From Flavobacterium commune (GTDB lineage: Bacteria; Bacteroidota; Bacteroidia; Flavobacteriales; Flavobacteriaceae), in contig NZ_CP017774.1 in assembly GCF_001857965.1 (NCBI RefSeq), forward strand, positions 3,782,001-3,846,000: 64,000 nt of DNA. Reading direction: 5' to 3'. The notes under the pieces were generated by a model, which ran no database searches, was not told where the DNA came from, and was given only the letters and a program-made list of their open reading frames with translations. The position numbers were made by a program, and so were the translations under genes. Position 1 is the stretch's first letter. The number at the start of each line of letters is the position of its first letter. This document shows positions 17,646 through 26,808 of the stretch, piece after piece.

Positions 17646-18524
17646 TTAATTCCAATCCAATACAGGAAAATGTTTTTTCAAATAAGCCTTTACTTCTACA
17701 ATATCTTCTTTTGCAGTTAAATCAGGCACATGTTCTGAAAAAGGAATTCCTAAAGCAGTATTAGGGAAATCCTGTAATAAGTTTAAAAGCACTGTTGGTA
17801 ATTCTTTTTCGTCCCTTTCAGGGTGAACCGGACAATTTTTAAGATAAGGATATAAAGTTTCACCTTTGAACTTAAAGGCATTCATACTTACCCTAATTTT
17901 TCCATCAGCATCCTTAAAGGATTCTACAACGTCAGCCTCTGGCTTTTCAATAATATCAAGAAGACAGCTGTTTTGATTCAATTTTGCAACTGCAAAACGG
18001 GAAATACGCTCAGCAGGAAATTCCATTGCATCACGATCATAGCTAATAAACGCATTAGGACTATTGGTTTCACGAAGTGCATACAATGCCTCAGCTGAAT
18101 ATAAATTATCACTATTACAAACCGAATAAAATTGGGTATTTAATTCAGGATATTGCTCAACTGCCTGAAATAAAGCGTCGGCAGTTCCAAATGGTTTGAC
18201 TCTTCCTTCTGGAACGTATTGAACAGCAAAAGAAATATTCAATCCGTGAAAATCATTGTTCTTATCCTTATTACCATAAAACGATTTAAACAACTCTCCC
18301 TGTTCCCCTATAATGATATAGATGTTTTTATATCCCGCTTTTTTTGCATTTACTAAAAGATAATCCATTAAAGGTCTTCCATTAGGACCAACTCCTATCA
18401 AACCTTTACTTCTTTCGTTTGCTTGTGCGATTTCCTCTTCTGTCAAATTTTCAACTATCGCTTCTTTTTTCATTCTTGAAGAAGCTCCCCCTGCTAAAAT
18501 TATTAAATTAGTATGCATATTCAT
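17646..18524 (-). CDS. sugar-phosphate nucleotidyltransferase
   Basis: A 292-residue protein of the NTP-transferase fold. The pyrophosphorylase signature LAGGASSRMKKE (10-21) is at the N-terminus, and VCNSDNLYSAE holds the likely metal-binding Asp. No acetyltransferase repeat domain follows, so it is not a GlmU. It lies directly behind a GHMP sugar 1-kinase, with only 14 bases between them. I therefore infer that it converts the hexosamine 1-phosphate to a nucleotide sugar, perhaps UDP-GalNAc. Sugar and nucleotide specificity cannot be read from the sequence. Confidence 0.85.
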   Translation of the reverse strand: MNMHTNLIILAGGASSRMKKEAIVENLTEEEIAQANERSKGLIGVGPNGRPLMDYLLVNAKKAGYKNIYIIIGEQGELFKSFYGNKDKNNDFHGLNISFAVQYVPEGRVKPFGTADALFQAVEQYPELNTQFYSVCNSDNLYSAEALYALRETNSPNAFISYDRDAMEFPAERISRFAVAKLNQNSCLLDIIEKPEADVVESFKDADGKIRVSMNAFKFKGETLYPYLKNCPVHPERDEKELPTVLLNLLQDFPNTALGIPFSEHVPDLTAKEDIVEVKAYLKKHFPVLDWN

Positions 18525-18538
18525 TTTTATTAAAAAAT

Positions 18539-19624
18539 TTACAATGTTTTTACTATTCTTGCTCCTGGATCTACATTTACAGCATAAGCAGCAACTGCTC
18601 CAGCAGCCAACATTGCTTCTACCACCTTAGATTCTTTTCCTGGTTCAGCTATCGCTACAATACTGCCTCCACCTCCTGAACCAACAATTTTAGCTCCATA
18701 AGCGCCTGCCTCTAGTGCAGCATTAATCATAGCATCAATTCTTGGAACTGTTATTTTTAGTAAATCTCTCAAAACAGCATGATGACAGTTCATTAATTCG
18801 CCAATCTTTTTTAAATCAAGAGAAGGTTTTTGAAATTCAATTAAAGCCATTTTAGTATAATGGTGATTCTTGATTGCTGCTTCAAAATAAGGAATCAATC
18901 GGTCTGGCAAAAAGTTGCAGTACTGCTTTAAATCCTCAATTTCAGTCTTATTCAAATCGAAGTTTTCAAAATGACTTTTTACAATTTCTATTGCCAATAA
19001 TGCATTTGCTTTTAATTCCCCTATTAAACCAATGGTCTCTTTTGGAACTCCTGAAACCCCCGTTACCAGACCATCTAAGCCTTTTCCTATGACCGTAACC
19101 GAAAATGGATTTACAGTATTTATATGTACCACATTGCCAACACCGATACTAAAATGATCCATCATACCTCCAGGCTCACCGTGCTCCACAACTTCAGACA
19201 AATAACCTATTTTAGAAATAAATTCCGGTGTTACTTCTTCATTAACACCAAAAGCTTCGACCAAAAAATTAATCCACGCCAACAATAAAGCTGATGAACT
19301 TGATGTCCCAGAATTGATTGGAATATTACCAGTTATAGTAATATCATATCCTACATTAGGTACACAACCATACCTTCTTAAAACCCTTAACGAAGAAGCA
19401 AAATAATCACGAGGTTCTAACTCCGAAAAAACCTCATTGATATCTATCACTCTAAGCTGATTAATATCGACCATATCCAACTTGAATACACCTGTTTTAT
19501 TTTGTACTGCAGAAAGCTTTATATTTCTACTTATTGCACAAGCAATAACAGGCAATCCAAGATAATCCTGATGATCTCCAAAAAGGCAAGTTCTCCCTGG
19601 CGCTAACGATACAATATTTTTCAT
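18539..19624 (-). CDS. galactokinase-type GHMP kinase
   Basis: A 361-residue GHMP-superfamily sugar kinase. The three family motifs are present: PGRTCLFGDHQDY (9-21), SGTSSSSALL (105-114) and GSGGGGS (315-321). The first one resembles the galactokinase signature, with Asp replacing Glu before His. The family phosphorylates the anomeric hydroxyl. As first gene of the operon with a nucleotidyltransferase, an epimerase and NagB, it is a candidate N-acetylgalactosamine 1-kinase; galactose or another hexosamine remains possible. Its promoter and two regulator sites lie at 19709-19792. Confidence 0.88.
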   Translation of the reverse strand: MKNIVSLAPGRTCLFGDHQDYLGLPVIACAISRNIKLSAVQNKTGVFKLDMVDINQLRVIDINEVFSELEPRDYFASSLRVLRRYGCVPNVGYDITITGNIPINSGTSSSSALLLAWINFLVEAFGVNEEVTPEFISKIGYLSEVVEHGEPGGMMDHFSIGVGNVVHINTVNPFSVTVIGKGLDGLVTGVSGVPKETIGLIGELKANALLAIEIVKSHFENFDLNKTEIEDLKQYCNFLPDRLIPYFEAAIKNHHYTKMALIEFQKPSLDLKKIGELMNCHHAVLRDLLKITVPRIDAMINAALEAGAYGAKIVGSGGGGSIVAIAEPGKESKVVEAMLAAGAVAAYAVNVDPGARIVKTL

Positions 19625-19708
19625 TTTAACAAATTAAATAACTAATAAACAATACATTAAACAACTTAAAACTCAAAACATCAACCCCATTTTTTAAGTT
19701 TTATAATG

Positions 19709-19739
19709 CGAAACTATAGATTTAATTTAAGTAAAACAA
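19709..19739 (-). promoter_or_regulatory. promoter of the amino-sugar operon
   Basis: On the - strand TTG (19737-19739) and TAGTTTCG (19709-19716) are 20 bases apart, close to the Bacteroidota -33/-7 pattern. The operators at 19756-19792 lie just upstream. The spacing is the same as in the susC and PL8 promoters. The rest of the 398-base gap up to the lacI start holds nothing else recognisable. Confidence 0.6.
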
Positions 19740-19755
19740 GAAAAAACAATAAAAA

Positions 19756-19769
19756 TGTGCTCGAACACA
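19756..19769. promoter_or_regulatory. LacI-type operator, site 1
   Basis: TGTGCTCGAACACA matches the palindrome TGTGCTCGAGCACA at 13 of 14 positions. It starts 17 bases upstream of the -33 element of the amino-sugar operon, between that operon and the divergent lacI-type gene. Confidence 0.8.
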
Positions 19770-19778
19770 CCAAAACAA

Positions 19779-19792
19779 TGTTCTCGAGCACA
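19779..19792. promoter_or_regulatory. LacI-type operator, site 2
   Basis: TGTTCTCGAGCACA matches the palindrome at 13 of 14 positions. It begins 23 bases after site 1, about two helical turns, so both could be bound on roughly the same face of the DNA. Confidence 0.8.
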
Positions 19793-20022
19793 AAAAATAC
19801 GTTTTTTACTACTAAATTTCTATAAAACAAAAAAAAAGTGTATAATTGGATGCTAAAACAAATTTTATTAAAAAAGTAGAACTCTTAAAAGCAAAAACCG
19901 ATTTTGATATTAAAAATCCATTAATAAATTTACACTTAATATTAAAAATAACTTTACTATAAGAACTGCTAAAAAAAATAAATTGAAGCATAAAACAGAT
20001 TAAACCTGATATATTAGCATCT

Positions 20023-21063
20023 ATGAATAAAAAATATACTATAAAAGACATTGCACAATTAGCAGGAGTGTCTAAAGGCACAGTCGATAGAGTTTTACAT
20101 AACCGAGGAAAAGTTTCTCCAAAGGCGCTTGATAGTATAAATGCTGTTTTAAACGAAATAGATTATGAACCTAATCTAATTGCCCGAAATCTAAAAAACA
20201 ATAAAATATACACTATAAGTGTAGTACTCCCTGATCCGGCATACGATTCATACTGGAAGCCTTGTATCAAAGGGATTCAAGATGCCATAAAGGAATTTAA
20301 AGCTTTTAACTTATCGATTAAAGCACATTATTTTAATCCCGAAGACACAAATTCCTTTATAGATATAAATGAAAACGTATTGCAATTAAAACCAGATGCC
20401 GTACTATTAGCGCCTTTATTTTTCCATGAAGCCTTGACTGCAATTGAAAACTATAATAAACAGGGAACGCTAGTTAATGCATTCAACAACCAAGTACCAT
20501 CTGAAGAAATCAGAAATTTTGTAGGACAAAATCTTTATCAAAGCGGTAGAGTCGCAGCTAAATTAATGGAAGTTATAACTCAAAATGGACAAATTGCAAT
20601 TATTCATATTGATGAAAAATTCAAAAATGCTATACACATGCAGGAAAAAGAAAAAGGTTTTAGAAATTATTTTCTTGAAAATAAAAAATCAGATCAGGAT
20701 ATAACAACTTTAAAATTAAAAAAATCAACTTACGAAATAAAATTTACTGCTTTTTTAAAAGAAAATCCAAATCTATCTGGTATTTTCATAACTACTTCTA
20801 AGGCTTATCAAGTTGCTAGAATTATTAATGAAACTAACAATAACAAGATCTCAATTATTGGTTATGACCTACTAGAAGACAACATCAATTATTTAAACAA
20901 AGGAACAATAGATTTTCTAATTAATCAAAATCCAAAACAACAAGTATACCTAGGAATCTGTTCATTGGTAGATCATTTTATATTTGGAAAAAACATCACT
21001 CCCGAAACACTCTTACCTATAGACATAGTTAACTCTGAAAACGCCAGTTATTACATGGAATAA
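20023..21063 (+). CDS. LacI-family transcriptional regulator
   Basis: A 346-residue regulator with a LacI helix-turn-helix at residues 5-27 (YTIKDIAQLAGVSKGTVDRV) and a hinge segment ending in NLIARNLK. The C-terminal two-lobed sugar-binding domain runs from about 60 to 340. It is divergent from the amino-sugar operon. Six palindromes with a central CG, the form that LacI-family proteins usually bind, lie in front of four operons of this island, and it is the only DNA-binding regulator in the window. I infer that it controls all of them. The effector may be a hexosamine or its phosphate. Confidence 0.92.
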   Translation: MNKKYTIKDIAQLAGVSKGTVDRVLHNRGKVSPKALDSINAVLNEIDYEPNLIARNLKNNKIYTISVVLPDPAYDSYWKPCIKGIQDAIKEFKAFNLSIKAHYFNPEDTNSFIDINENVLQLKPDAVLLAPLFFHEALTAIENYNKQGTLVNAFNNQVPSEEIRNFVGQNLYQSGRVAAKLMEVITQNGQIAIIHIDEKFKNAIHMQEKEKGFRNYFLENKKSDQDITTLKLKKSTYEIKFTAFLKENPNLSGIFITTSKAYQVARIINETNNNKISIIGYDLLEDNINYLNKGTIDFLINQNPKQQVYLGICSLVDHFIFGKNITPETLLPIDIVNSENASYYME

Positions 21064-21067
21064 AAAT

Positions 21068-21718
21068 TTAAAACATTAAATGCAATACTCCAAAAGAAGA
21101 TGGAATATGAAAATCAGGAGTCTCAGTATTAGGATTTACCCAGGAAATCCAAGTTGGCTCAAAATTAATTCCATCTTCAGAATTATATTTTGCTCTAAAA
21201 ATTCCAGCTTCAATCTTATTATCTTTAATCAAATTAAACTTATTAAAAGAATCGATACTAATAGCTCCTTCTACTGTAAAACTCTTATCATTTTTTGATG
21301 ATTTTACTTTGATATCATTTTTTGGCCAGTTCCAGTTAAAATCAAATTTTTTATCAGGATAAGCTATAAAATCCATTATTCTTGCAGCAGTATCGATTTC
21401 TAAACAGTAATAAGGATTTAACGAAGTATCAGGTCTAAAAAAAAGTTCAACTCTGTCAGAATCATTGATACTGACAAAACTGTCGTCTTTGGCTACGATA
21501 TGGATTTTAGAATCAAAAACTCTAAAACAAAAAAAGAAATACACTCCATCCCATAAGGCTCTAAATTCTATTTTTGAAGGCTCCTTTATATCCCAAGGAG
21601 AAAGAAACTGAGTCAATACTTCTGCTTTATCCCAGACACCCCCCTCCCCTTTTCCTGTAATTTCCAACTCCAATTTCTCTATCAAATTAACCCTGTAAAT
21701 ATTGCTCTCTCTTTTCAT
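21068..21718 (-). CDS. carbohydrate-binding family 9-like protein
   Basis: A 216-residue protein resembling CBM9-like beta-sandwich domains: WDKAEVLTQFLSPW, the strand WDGVYFFFCFRVFDSK, and the acidic DRVELFFRPD segment are typical. No signal peptide is present, so it would act in the cytoplasm or be exported in some other way. The frame opens at a GTG (21766), but that codon lies in the promoter -7 box, so the ATG at 21718 is preferred. An operator sits inside the promoter at 21775-21788. The role is unknown; binding of a sugar ligand is inference. Confidence 0.8.
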   Translation of the reverse strand: MKRESNIYRVNLIEKLELEITGKGEGGVWDKAEVLTQFLSPWDIKEPSKIEFRALWDGVYFFFCFRVFDSKIHIVAKDDSFVSINDSDRVELFFRPDTSLNPYYCLEIDTAARIMDFIAYPDKKFDFNWNWPKNDIKVKSSKNDKSFTVEGAISIDSFNKFNLIKDNKIEAGIFRAKYNSEDGINFEPTWISWVNPNTETPDFHIPSSFGVLHLMF

Positions 21719-21765
21719 ACTATTTTTTATTTTAATGCTAATAGAACTCTTATTTCTTTTAAACA

Positions 21766-21795
21766 CAAATATAGTGTGCTCGAGAACATTTTCAA
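21766..21795 (-). promoter_or_regulatory. promoter of the CBM9-like gene with embedded operator
   Basis: On the - strand TTG (21793-21795) and TATATTTG (21766-21773), a perfect -7 match, are 19 bases apart. The spacer contains the palindrome at 21775-21788. Binding there should block RNA polymerase. No clear promoter for the divergent mutase gene is visible in the rest of this 346-base gap. Confidence 0.75.
21775..21788. promoter_or_regulatory. LacI-type operator, site 3
   Basis: TGTGCTCGAGAACA matches the palindrome at 13 of 14 positions. It lies between the -33 and -7 elements, the only one of the six sites placed inside a promoter. Confidence 0.8.
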
Positions 21796-22064
21796 TACAT
21801 TTTCTTGGAATTTTATTATCATATAGCTACTTTTGGCCTTCAAAAGAGTAAGAACACCAGAGCAACAAAAAACAACAAGCTGATTTTAAACAAAAATAAA
21901 GAAAATCATTCTCTTAAATCTTTTTGGTCTAATACTTTTATATTTCTCAAAAAGTAAAAAATCAATTCACCTCTTCAATCTACATTTTCTTTTGAAAAAC
22001 TCCATCATCAAAATAATTTTATGTATAAAATAAACACAAGTAATTTTAATAAAAATCAATAATT

Positions 22065-23438
22065 ATGACTTTAATAAAATCCATCTCAGGAATAAGAGGA
22101 ACCATTGGAGGAACTACAGGAAATGCTTTTACCCCAAATGATATTGTCACTTTTACAGCAGCTTTTGGTTTTTGGCTAAAATCTAAAGACACTACAAGAA
22201 AAAAAATAGTAATTGGTAGAGATGCCCGCCTTTCAGGAGAAATAGTTTCTAGGATTGTAAGTGGCACGCTACAATCAATGGGGTTAGACGTTGTTGATTT
22301 AGGATTATCTACAACACCAACTGTAGAAATGGCAGTAGTTGCCGAAAAAGCTTTAGGAGGTATCATCCTGACAGCCAGTCATAATCCTAAGGAATGGAAT
22401 GCCTTAAAATTACTAAATGAAAAAGGAGAATTTATTTCGGCCAAAGACATAACAACTATTTTAAAAAGTATTGAGTCTGAAAATTATGAATATGCTGATG
22501 TAGACCATTTAGGTAATTATACTATTAATACCGATTATTTTAACTTCCATATCGAAGCCATTAAAGCTTTGCCTTTAATTAATACGGAAGCTATTCAGAA
22601 AAGGAAATTCAAAGTAGTCATTGATGCGGTGAATTCTACCGGAGGAATTGCTGTTCCTTTATTATTGAATAGTTTGGGAGTAGATCAGATTGAACTATTG
22701 AATTGCGATCCCACAGGCCAATTTGCACATAACCCGGAACCACTCACAGAAAACTTAACCGAATTAATCGCAAGAATGAAAGAGGGTAATTTTGATATTG
22801 GTATTGCAGTAGATCCAGATGTCGACAGATTGGTTATTATTTGCGAAAATGGTGAGCCATTCAATGAGGAATATACGCTGGTAGCCGTATCGGATTATAT
22901 ATTATCGCACCAAAAAGGAAATACAGTTTCAAATTTATCCTCTACCCGTGCCCTAAAAGATATTACGGAAACAAGAGGAGGAAAATATTATTCAGCTGCT
23001 GTGGGAGAAGTAAATGTGGTTGAAAAAATGAAAGAAGTCAATGCCATAATTGGCGGAGAAGGAAACGGCGGAGTAATCTATCCTGAATTGCATTATGGAA
23101 GAGATGCCTTGGTTGGAATTGGTTTTTTACTAAGTTATATGGCTGAATCTGGTCTATCATTATCTGTATTAAAAGAAAGATTCCCATTATATGCTATGTA
23201 CAAACACAAAATAGATCTTCCTGACAACTTATCAATGGATAGAATTTTGGAAAAAATAAAAGCAAAATTTTCCAATTATCCTATAATTACTATCGACGGA
23301 ATCAAAATTGAAATGGATAACAGTTGGGTTCACCTAAGAAAATCAAATACCGAGGCTATTTTACGTATCTATTCAGAAGCCAACACCTATGAAAAAGCTA
23401 AGGGAATTGCGTTAGAAATTAGCGATTTAGTTCTTTAA
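22065..23438 (+). CDS. glmM: phosphoglucosamine mutase family protein
   Basis: A 457-residue alpha-D-phosphohexomutase. The catalytic phosphoserine is S105 in TASHNPKEWNAL, the metal loop DPDVDR is at 250-255, and the sugar-binding loop GEGNGG is at 331-336. It interconverts hexosamine 1- and 6-phosphates. A housekeeping GlmM would be expected elsewhere, so a copy beside the amino-sugar operon probably serves catabolism (GlcNAc-1-P to GlcNAc-6-P); this is inference. A strong inverted repeat ends the gene at 23464-23513. Confidence 0.9.
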   Translation: MTLIKSISGIRGTIGGTTGNAFTPNDIVTFTAAFGFWLKSKDTTRKKIVIGRDARLSGEIVSRIVSGTLQSMGLDVVDLGLSTTPTVEMAVVAEKALGGIILTASHNPKEWNALKLLNEKGEFISAKDITTILKSIESENYEYADVDHLGNYTINTDYFNFHIEAIKALPLINTEAIQKRKFKVVIDAVNSTGGIAVPLLLNSLGVDQIELLNCDPTGQFAHNPEPLTENLTELIARMKEGNFDIGIAVDPDVDRLVIICENGEPFNEEYTLVAVSDYILSHQKGNTVSNLSSTRALKDITETRGGKYYSAAVGEVNVVEKMKEVNAIIGGEGNGGVIYPELHYGRDALVGIGFLLSYMAESGLSLSVLKERFPLYAMYKHKIDLPDNLSMDRILEKIKAKFSNYPIITIDGIKIEMDNSWVHLRKSNTEAILRIYSEANTYEKAKGIALEISDLVL

Positions 23439-23463
23439 ACATTACTTACAAACCCGATAAAAG

Positions 23464-23513
23464 AAACCGTAAACTCAAAGATTAAGAATACAATCTTTGA
23501 ATTTACGGTTTCA
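23464..23513. terminator. long inverted-repeat terminator
   Basis: GAAACCGTAAA-TCAAAGATT on the left pairs with AATCTTTGA-TTTACGGTTTC on the right around a short loop. It lies just behind the mutase gene and before the IS256 insertion. The stem of about 20 pairs is unusually long. Confidence 0.75.
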
Positions 23514-23580
23514 ATTTAAAGAGATTTGACAAAAATAAATTGGTTACATATCGTTTTTTGTATTCTATTTACATAAAAAA

Positions 23581-24950
23581 GGTAGTGTCTCACTAACTGT
23601 GTAAGTTGAAAAGTTATTCTGAAAAATATTTGAGCTCCTTTAAAAAGCTCAAAAATATTTTTCGGAAATAACTTTTTGTTATTTTTAACCTTACATAATT
23701 ATGATTGACAAAGACGACTTATTAAACAACAAGGATTTCTATAAATCCTTCAAGAATGCAGAAGATTTAACCTCATTCTTTCAAACGATGCACAAACGAG
23801 CTGTTGAACATATGCTCGAAGCCGAACTTGATGCTCATTTAGACAATGAAAAACACGATAAAACCACTAAGGGTAATTATCGCAACGGACACGGAACTAA
23901 AAAAATAAAGACCTCTTTTGGTCAACAAGAAATCAAAGTTCCTCGTGACAGAGATTCTTCCTTTAATCCCCTGCTTGTTCCTAAAAGAGAAAATATAGCC
24001 CAAGGTATTGAAAATGTCATCATCTCACTTTATGCTAAAGGCATGAGTGTTAGTGATATTGAAGAACAGATCAAGGAGGTATATAATTTTGAAGTGTCTT
24101 CTTCGACTATATCACGTATTACCAACACAATTACAAATGAAGTAGTTACTTGGCAAAACAGGCCACTAGAAGAGCTTTATTTAATTGTTTGGATGGATGG
24201 TATTGTTTTTAAGGTTAGAGAAGGTTCGAAAGTTATCAATAAAACTATTTATTTAGCTGTAGGGCTTAACAGAGATGGTAAAAAAGATGTTTTAGGAATG
24301 TGGCTTGGTAAGAATGAAAGCAGTAGCTTTTGGATGAGTGTCTTGACTGATTTAAAAGCCCGTGGCGTTGAAGATATACTTATTACAGCTACCGATAATT
24401 TAAATGGATTTACTCAAACAATCCGAAGTGTTTTCCCTGAATCTCAAACACAAATCTGCGTGGTTCATCAAATTAGAAATGCTTGTAAATATGTCGTTTG
24501 GAAGGACCGAAAACAATTTACTGCCGATATGAAACATATTTATAACGCTCCAACAAAACAAGCAGCAGAGTTGGCTTTAAACGATTTTGCAGACAAATGG
24601 GAATCCAAATATTCTTATGCAATTAAATCCTGGCGAGATAACTGGGATGAATTGACCGTATTTTTTGATTTTCCAATTGAAATTAGAAAAATCATTTATA
24701 CAACAAATTTAATCGAGAACTTAAACGGAAAAATTAGAAAATACACTAAAAATAAAATGTCGTTCCCAACAGATGATGCTGTATTAAAATCGGTATTTTT
24801 GGCTTTAAGAGAAGCGACCAAAAAATGGTCAATGCCTATTCAAAATTGGGGAATTGTTTTAAACCAATTTACCCTTATATTTGAAAAAAGGCTCCGATTA
24901 TAAAAACGAAGCCTTAACTTTTCAACTTACACACTTTTTGGGATAGTGTC
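23581..24950 (+). mobile_element. IS256-family insertion sequence, copy 2
   Basis: A 1370-bp element flanked by an exact 8-base target duplication, ATAAAAAA (23573-23580 and 24951-24958). It is nearly identical to copy 1, and transcribed in the same direction. It separates the amino-sugar genes from the polysaccharide-degrading genes. No other feature is visible up to 25122. Confidence 0.95.
23701..24903 (+). CDS. IS256-family (Mutator-type) transposase
   Basis: A 400-residue intact transposase, the second copy of the one at 11028-12230. The same DDE residues are present (WMDGIV, TATDNL, NLIENL). The nucleotide differences noticed are scattered single substitutions such as GTG/GCA-type changes in KQAAELAL, which are too few to suggest old divergence. 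Because the target duplication is perfect, this insertion is probably recent and the element may be active. Confidence 0.95.
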   Translation: MIDKDDLLNNKDFYKSFKNAEDLTSFFQTMHKRAVEHMLEAELDAHLDNEKHDKTTKGNYRNGHGTKKIKTSFGQQEIKVPRDRDSSFNPLLVPKRENIAQGIENVIISLYAKGMSVSDIEEQIKEVYNFEVSSSTISRITNTITNEVVTWQNRPLEELYLIVWMDGIVFKVREGSKVINKTIYLAVGLNRDGKKDVLGMWLGKNESSSFWMSVLTDLKARGVEDILITATDNLNGFTQTIRSVFPESQTQICVVHQIRNACKYVVWKDRKQFTADMKHIYNAPTKQAAELALNDFADKWESKYSYAIKSWRDNWDELTVFFDFPIEIRKIIYTTNLIENLNGKIRKYTKNKMSFPTDDAVLKSVFLALREATKKWSMPIQNWGIVLNQFTLIFEKRLRL

Positions 24951-25122
24951 ATAAAAAAACAGCTTACAAAAAATATTATTCAGATAGATTTTTTAGAATA
25001 AATTGTTTTATTGTTTATACATCTAATATCATTATCAAAATAAGAGCTTAATAATATTGTAAACTAATACAAATAATTATCGTGAAAACCAAAATAAATT
25101 CATTAACTTGGTTGTAAATATA

Positions 25123-26697
25123 TCATTCTTCTCTTGTAGCTGAAATTCGTTTCAACCTTACTTCTAACTCAGGAGATAACTTTCCTGTTTTATAATAATC
25201 CCCCAAAGTATTTAACATCCATTTAGGAATCACTTGTTCAATACTAAGCGGTTTTTGCATAGTAGAATTACTTACAGCCTCATCAAAATTCAGCTCAATA
25301 CCTTCAATATTATTATAAAAGTTAGGCAATCCTGCAAGACTACTTTGAGCATTTTTGTTTTTCAAAAAATAAAAACCATTTTGTAAAACCATTTCAAATT
25401 GCTTTTCTTCAAGACCTAACAATGGAGTAAGACCTGTTTGTTTACCCCAATAAATATTTTTATTCCACTGATTATTCCTATTCAAATCTTTATAATCATC
25501 TTTAAAAAAAGTGTAACCATACTTTTTATTGTCAAAAAAGGTGTTATCACTAAGCGTAATATGGTGAGGCACATTGTAGGGAAGGTTTTTCTCTTTTGAA
25601 AAATTCTTTCTAAGCTCTTCTAAAGGATTAAAATGGATGGTGTAACCATTGTTATTAACAAACATATTTTTAGCAATAATGCTTCCAAATGCAAGCGCAT
25701 GTTCCGTTCCCTCAGCGCCAGTATTAAGATAAATAGCGGCATTACCCCTAGATTCAATTGTTTTTGACAAACTAAAATAATTCCCGGCTATAATGTGTTT
25801 GCTACCCCATATATACATGCCTCCATAGCCTTTATATTTTTCATCATCTGATAAAAAGAAATTATTAATCGCTACTTGTTTGTCACCATGACGAAAATTA
25901 AGAGTTCCTTGGCAATTTAAAACTGTATTGGCATAATATACATTTTCCATTGACTTGCTGGTTACTATTTCTGATTCCGAATCCTGACGAATAAAAAGAT
26001 TTGAATCAACTAAACAACGACCAAGTGCATTTCGGTAATACCCTACACGGATAGCACCTCCGGCATTACCTTTCTTTTTGGGATTCGAGAAAAAGCAATG
26101 ATCCACACGATGGTACATTGGTGGTGCAATTACCTGGCTTGTTTTGTCTGGAGCTTTTTGATTGTTTAAGTTAATAACCTGATCGAAGGTAAGTTTATTC
26201 GTAAAACTACAATGGTCAATGCGACAATGTGTGGGGACATTTCCGTTTTCGTCCAATGATGTAGTAATGTATGCTGAATTAGCTTCATCGAAATTGTTAA
26301 ATGCACAATTGGAAACCCTGCAATAGCTGGCATACATAGCAATAAGTCCGGGTCCATGTGACTTCCATTGATTTGGATTACGGTTTCCATTGGTAAAATA
26401 AATGCCGTTAAGCTCTGTGTATGTACCATACATAGCCACTTTCACGTCTCCACAGAAAATTACACTACCTGGTGTTTCCGCAATTAAAACAATTGGTTTA
26501 CTGCTGCTTCCATTTTGTTTAAGCAATAATTGAATATCCTTATATTCTCCCTTTTTAAATACCAGGCTGTCTCCGGGTCTCAAATTATTTAAGACTTTAT
26601 ATGTTTGAGCAACATTATCAACATAGATTTTTTTGGCAAAAATGTTAGTGTTAATACCAATTAATACAACGAAAGATAAAAAACATTTAATGCGCAT
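25123..26697 (-). CDS. polysaccharide lyase family 6, chondroitinase-B-like
   Basis: An exported right-handed beta-helix lyase of 524 residues. The ATG at 26697 is preferred over 26790 because it starts the signal peptide (MRIKCFLSFVVLIGINTNIFA). The PL6 catalytic pair is visible as K248 in VTSKSMEN and R269 in LNFRHGD, with calcium-binding acids in DSESE just before. The spacing matches the Lys250/Arg271 pair known for Pedobacter heparinus chondroitinase B. It would cleave dermatan sulfate by beta-elimination; alginate lyases share this family and cannot be fully excluded. It is the last gene of the island's lyase/sulfatase cluster. Confidence 0.85.
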   Translation of the reverse strand: MRIKCFLSFVVLIGINTNIFAKKIYVDNVAQTYKVLNNLRPGDSLVFKKGEYKDIQLLLKQNGSSSKPIVLIAETPGSVIFCGDVKVAMYGTYTELNGIYFTNGNRNPNQWKSHGPGLIAMYASYCRVSNCAFNNFDEANSAYITTSLDENGNVPTHCRIDHCSFTNKLTFDQVINLNNQKAPDKTSQVIAPPMYHRVDHCFFSNPKKKGNAGGAIRVGYYRNALGRCLVDSNLFIRQDSESEIVTSKSMENVYYANTVLNCQGTLNFRHGDKQVAINNFFLSDDEKYKGYGGMYIWGSKHIIAGNYFSLSKTIESRGNAAIYLNTGAEGTEHALAFGSIIAKNMFVNNNGYTIHFNPLEELRKNFSKEKNLPYNVPHHITLSDNTFFDNKKYGYTFFKDDYKDLNRNNQWNKNIYWGKQTGLTPLLGLEEKQFEMVLQNGFYFLKNKNAQSSLAGLPNFYNNIEGIELNFDEAVSNSTMQKPLSIEQVIPKWMLNTLGDYYKTGKLSPELEVRLKRISATREE

Positions 26698-26808
26698 GGT
26701 TATTCTACTTTGGATGTTATATGCCTTTAATTTGGAGTTGAAATATAAAAATGATTCTGGATTTAATGACCTAATATCCTTTTTGTTCATTTTTATGAAA
26801 ATTATGAT

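Noticed and set aside
20023..21063. LacI-type regulator as a plain galactose or maltose repressor
   Set aside because: No galactose or maltose genes are near; the shared operators point to the amino-sugar and glycosaminoglycan genes.
10908..24950. A composite transposon made of the two IS256 copies and the genes between them
   Set aside because: The outer flanks (AAAACTAA and ATAAAAAA) do not match, while copy 2 has its own perfect 8-base duplication, so the copies appear to have inserted separately.
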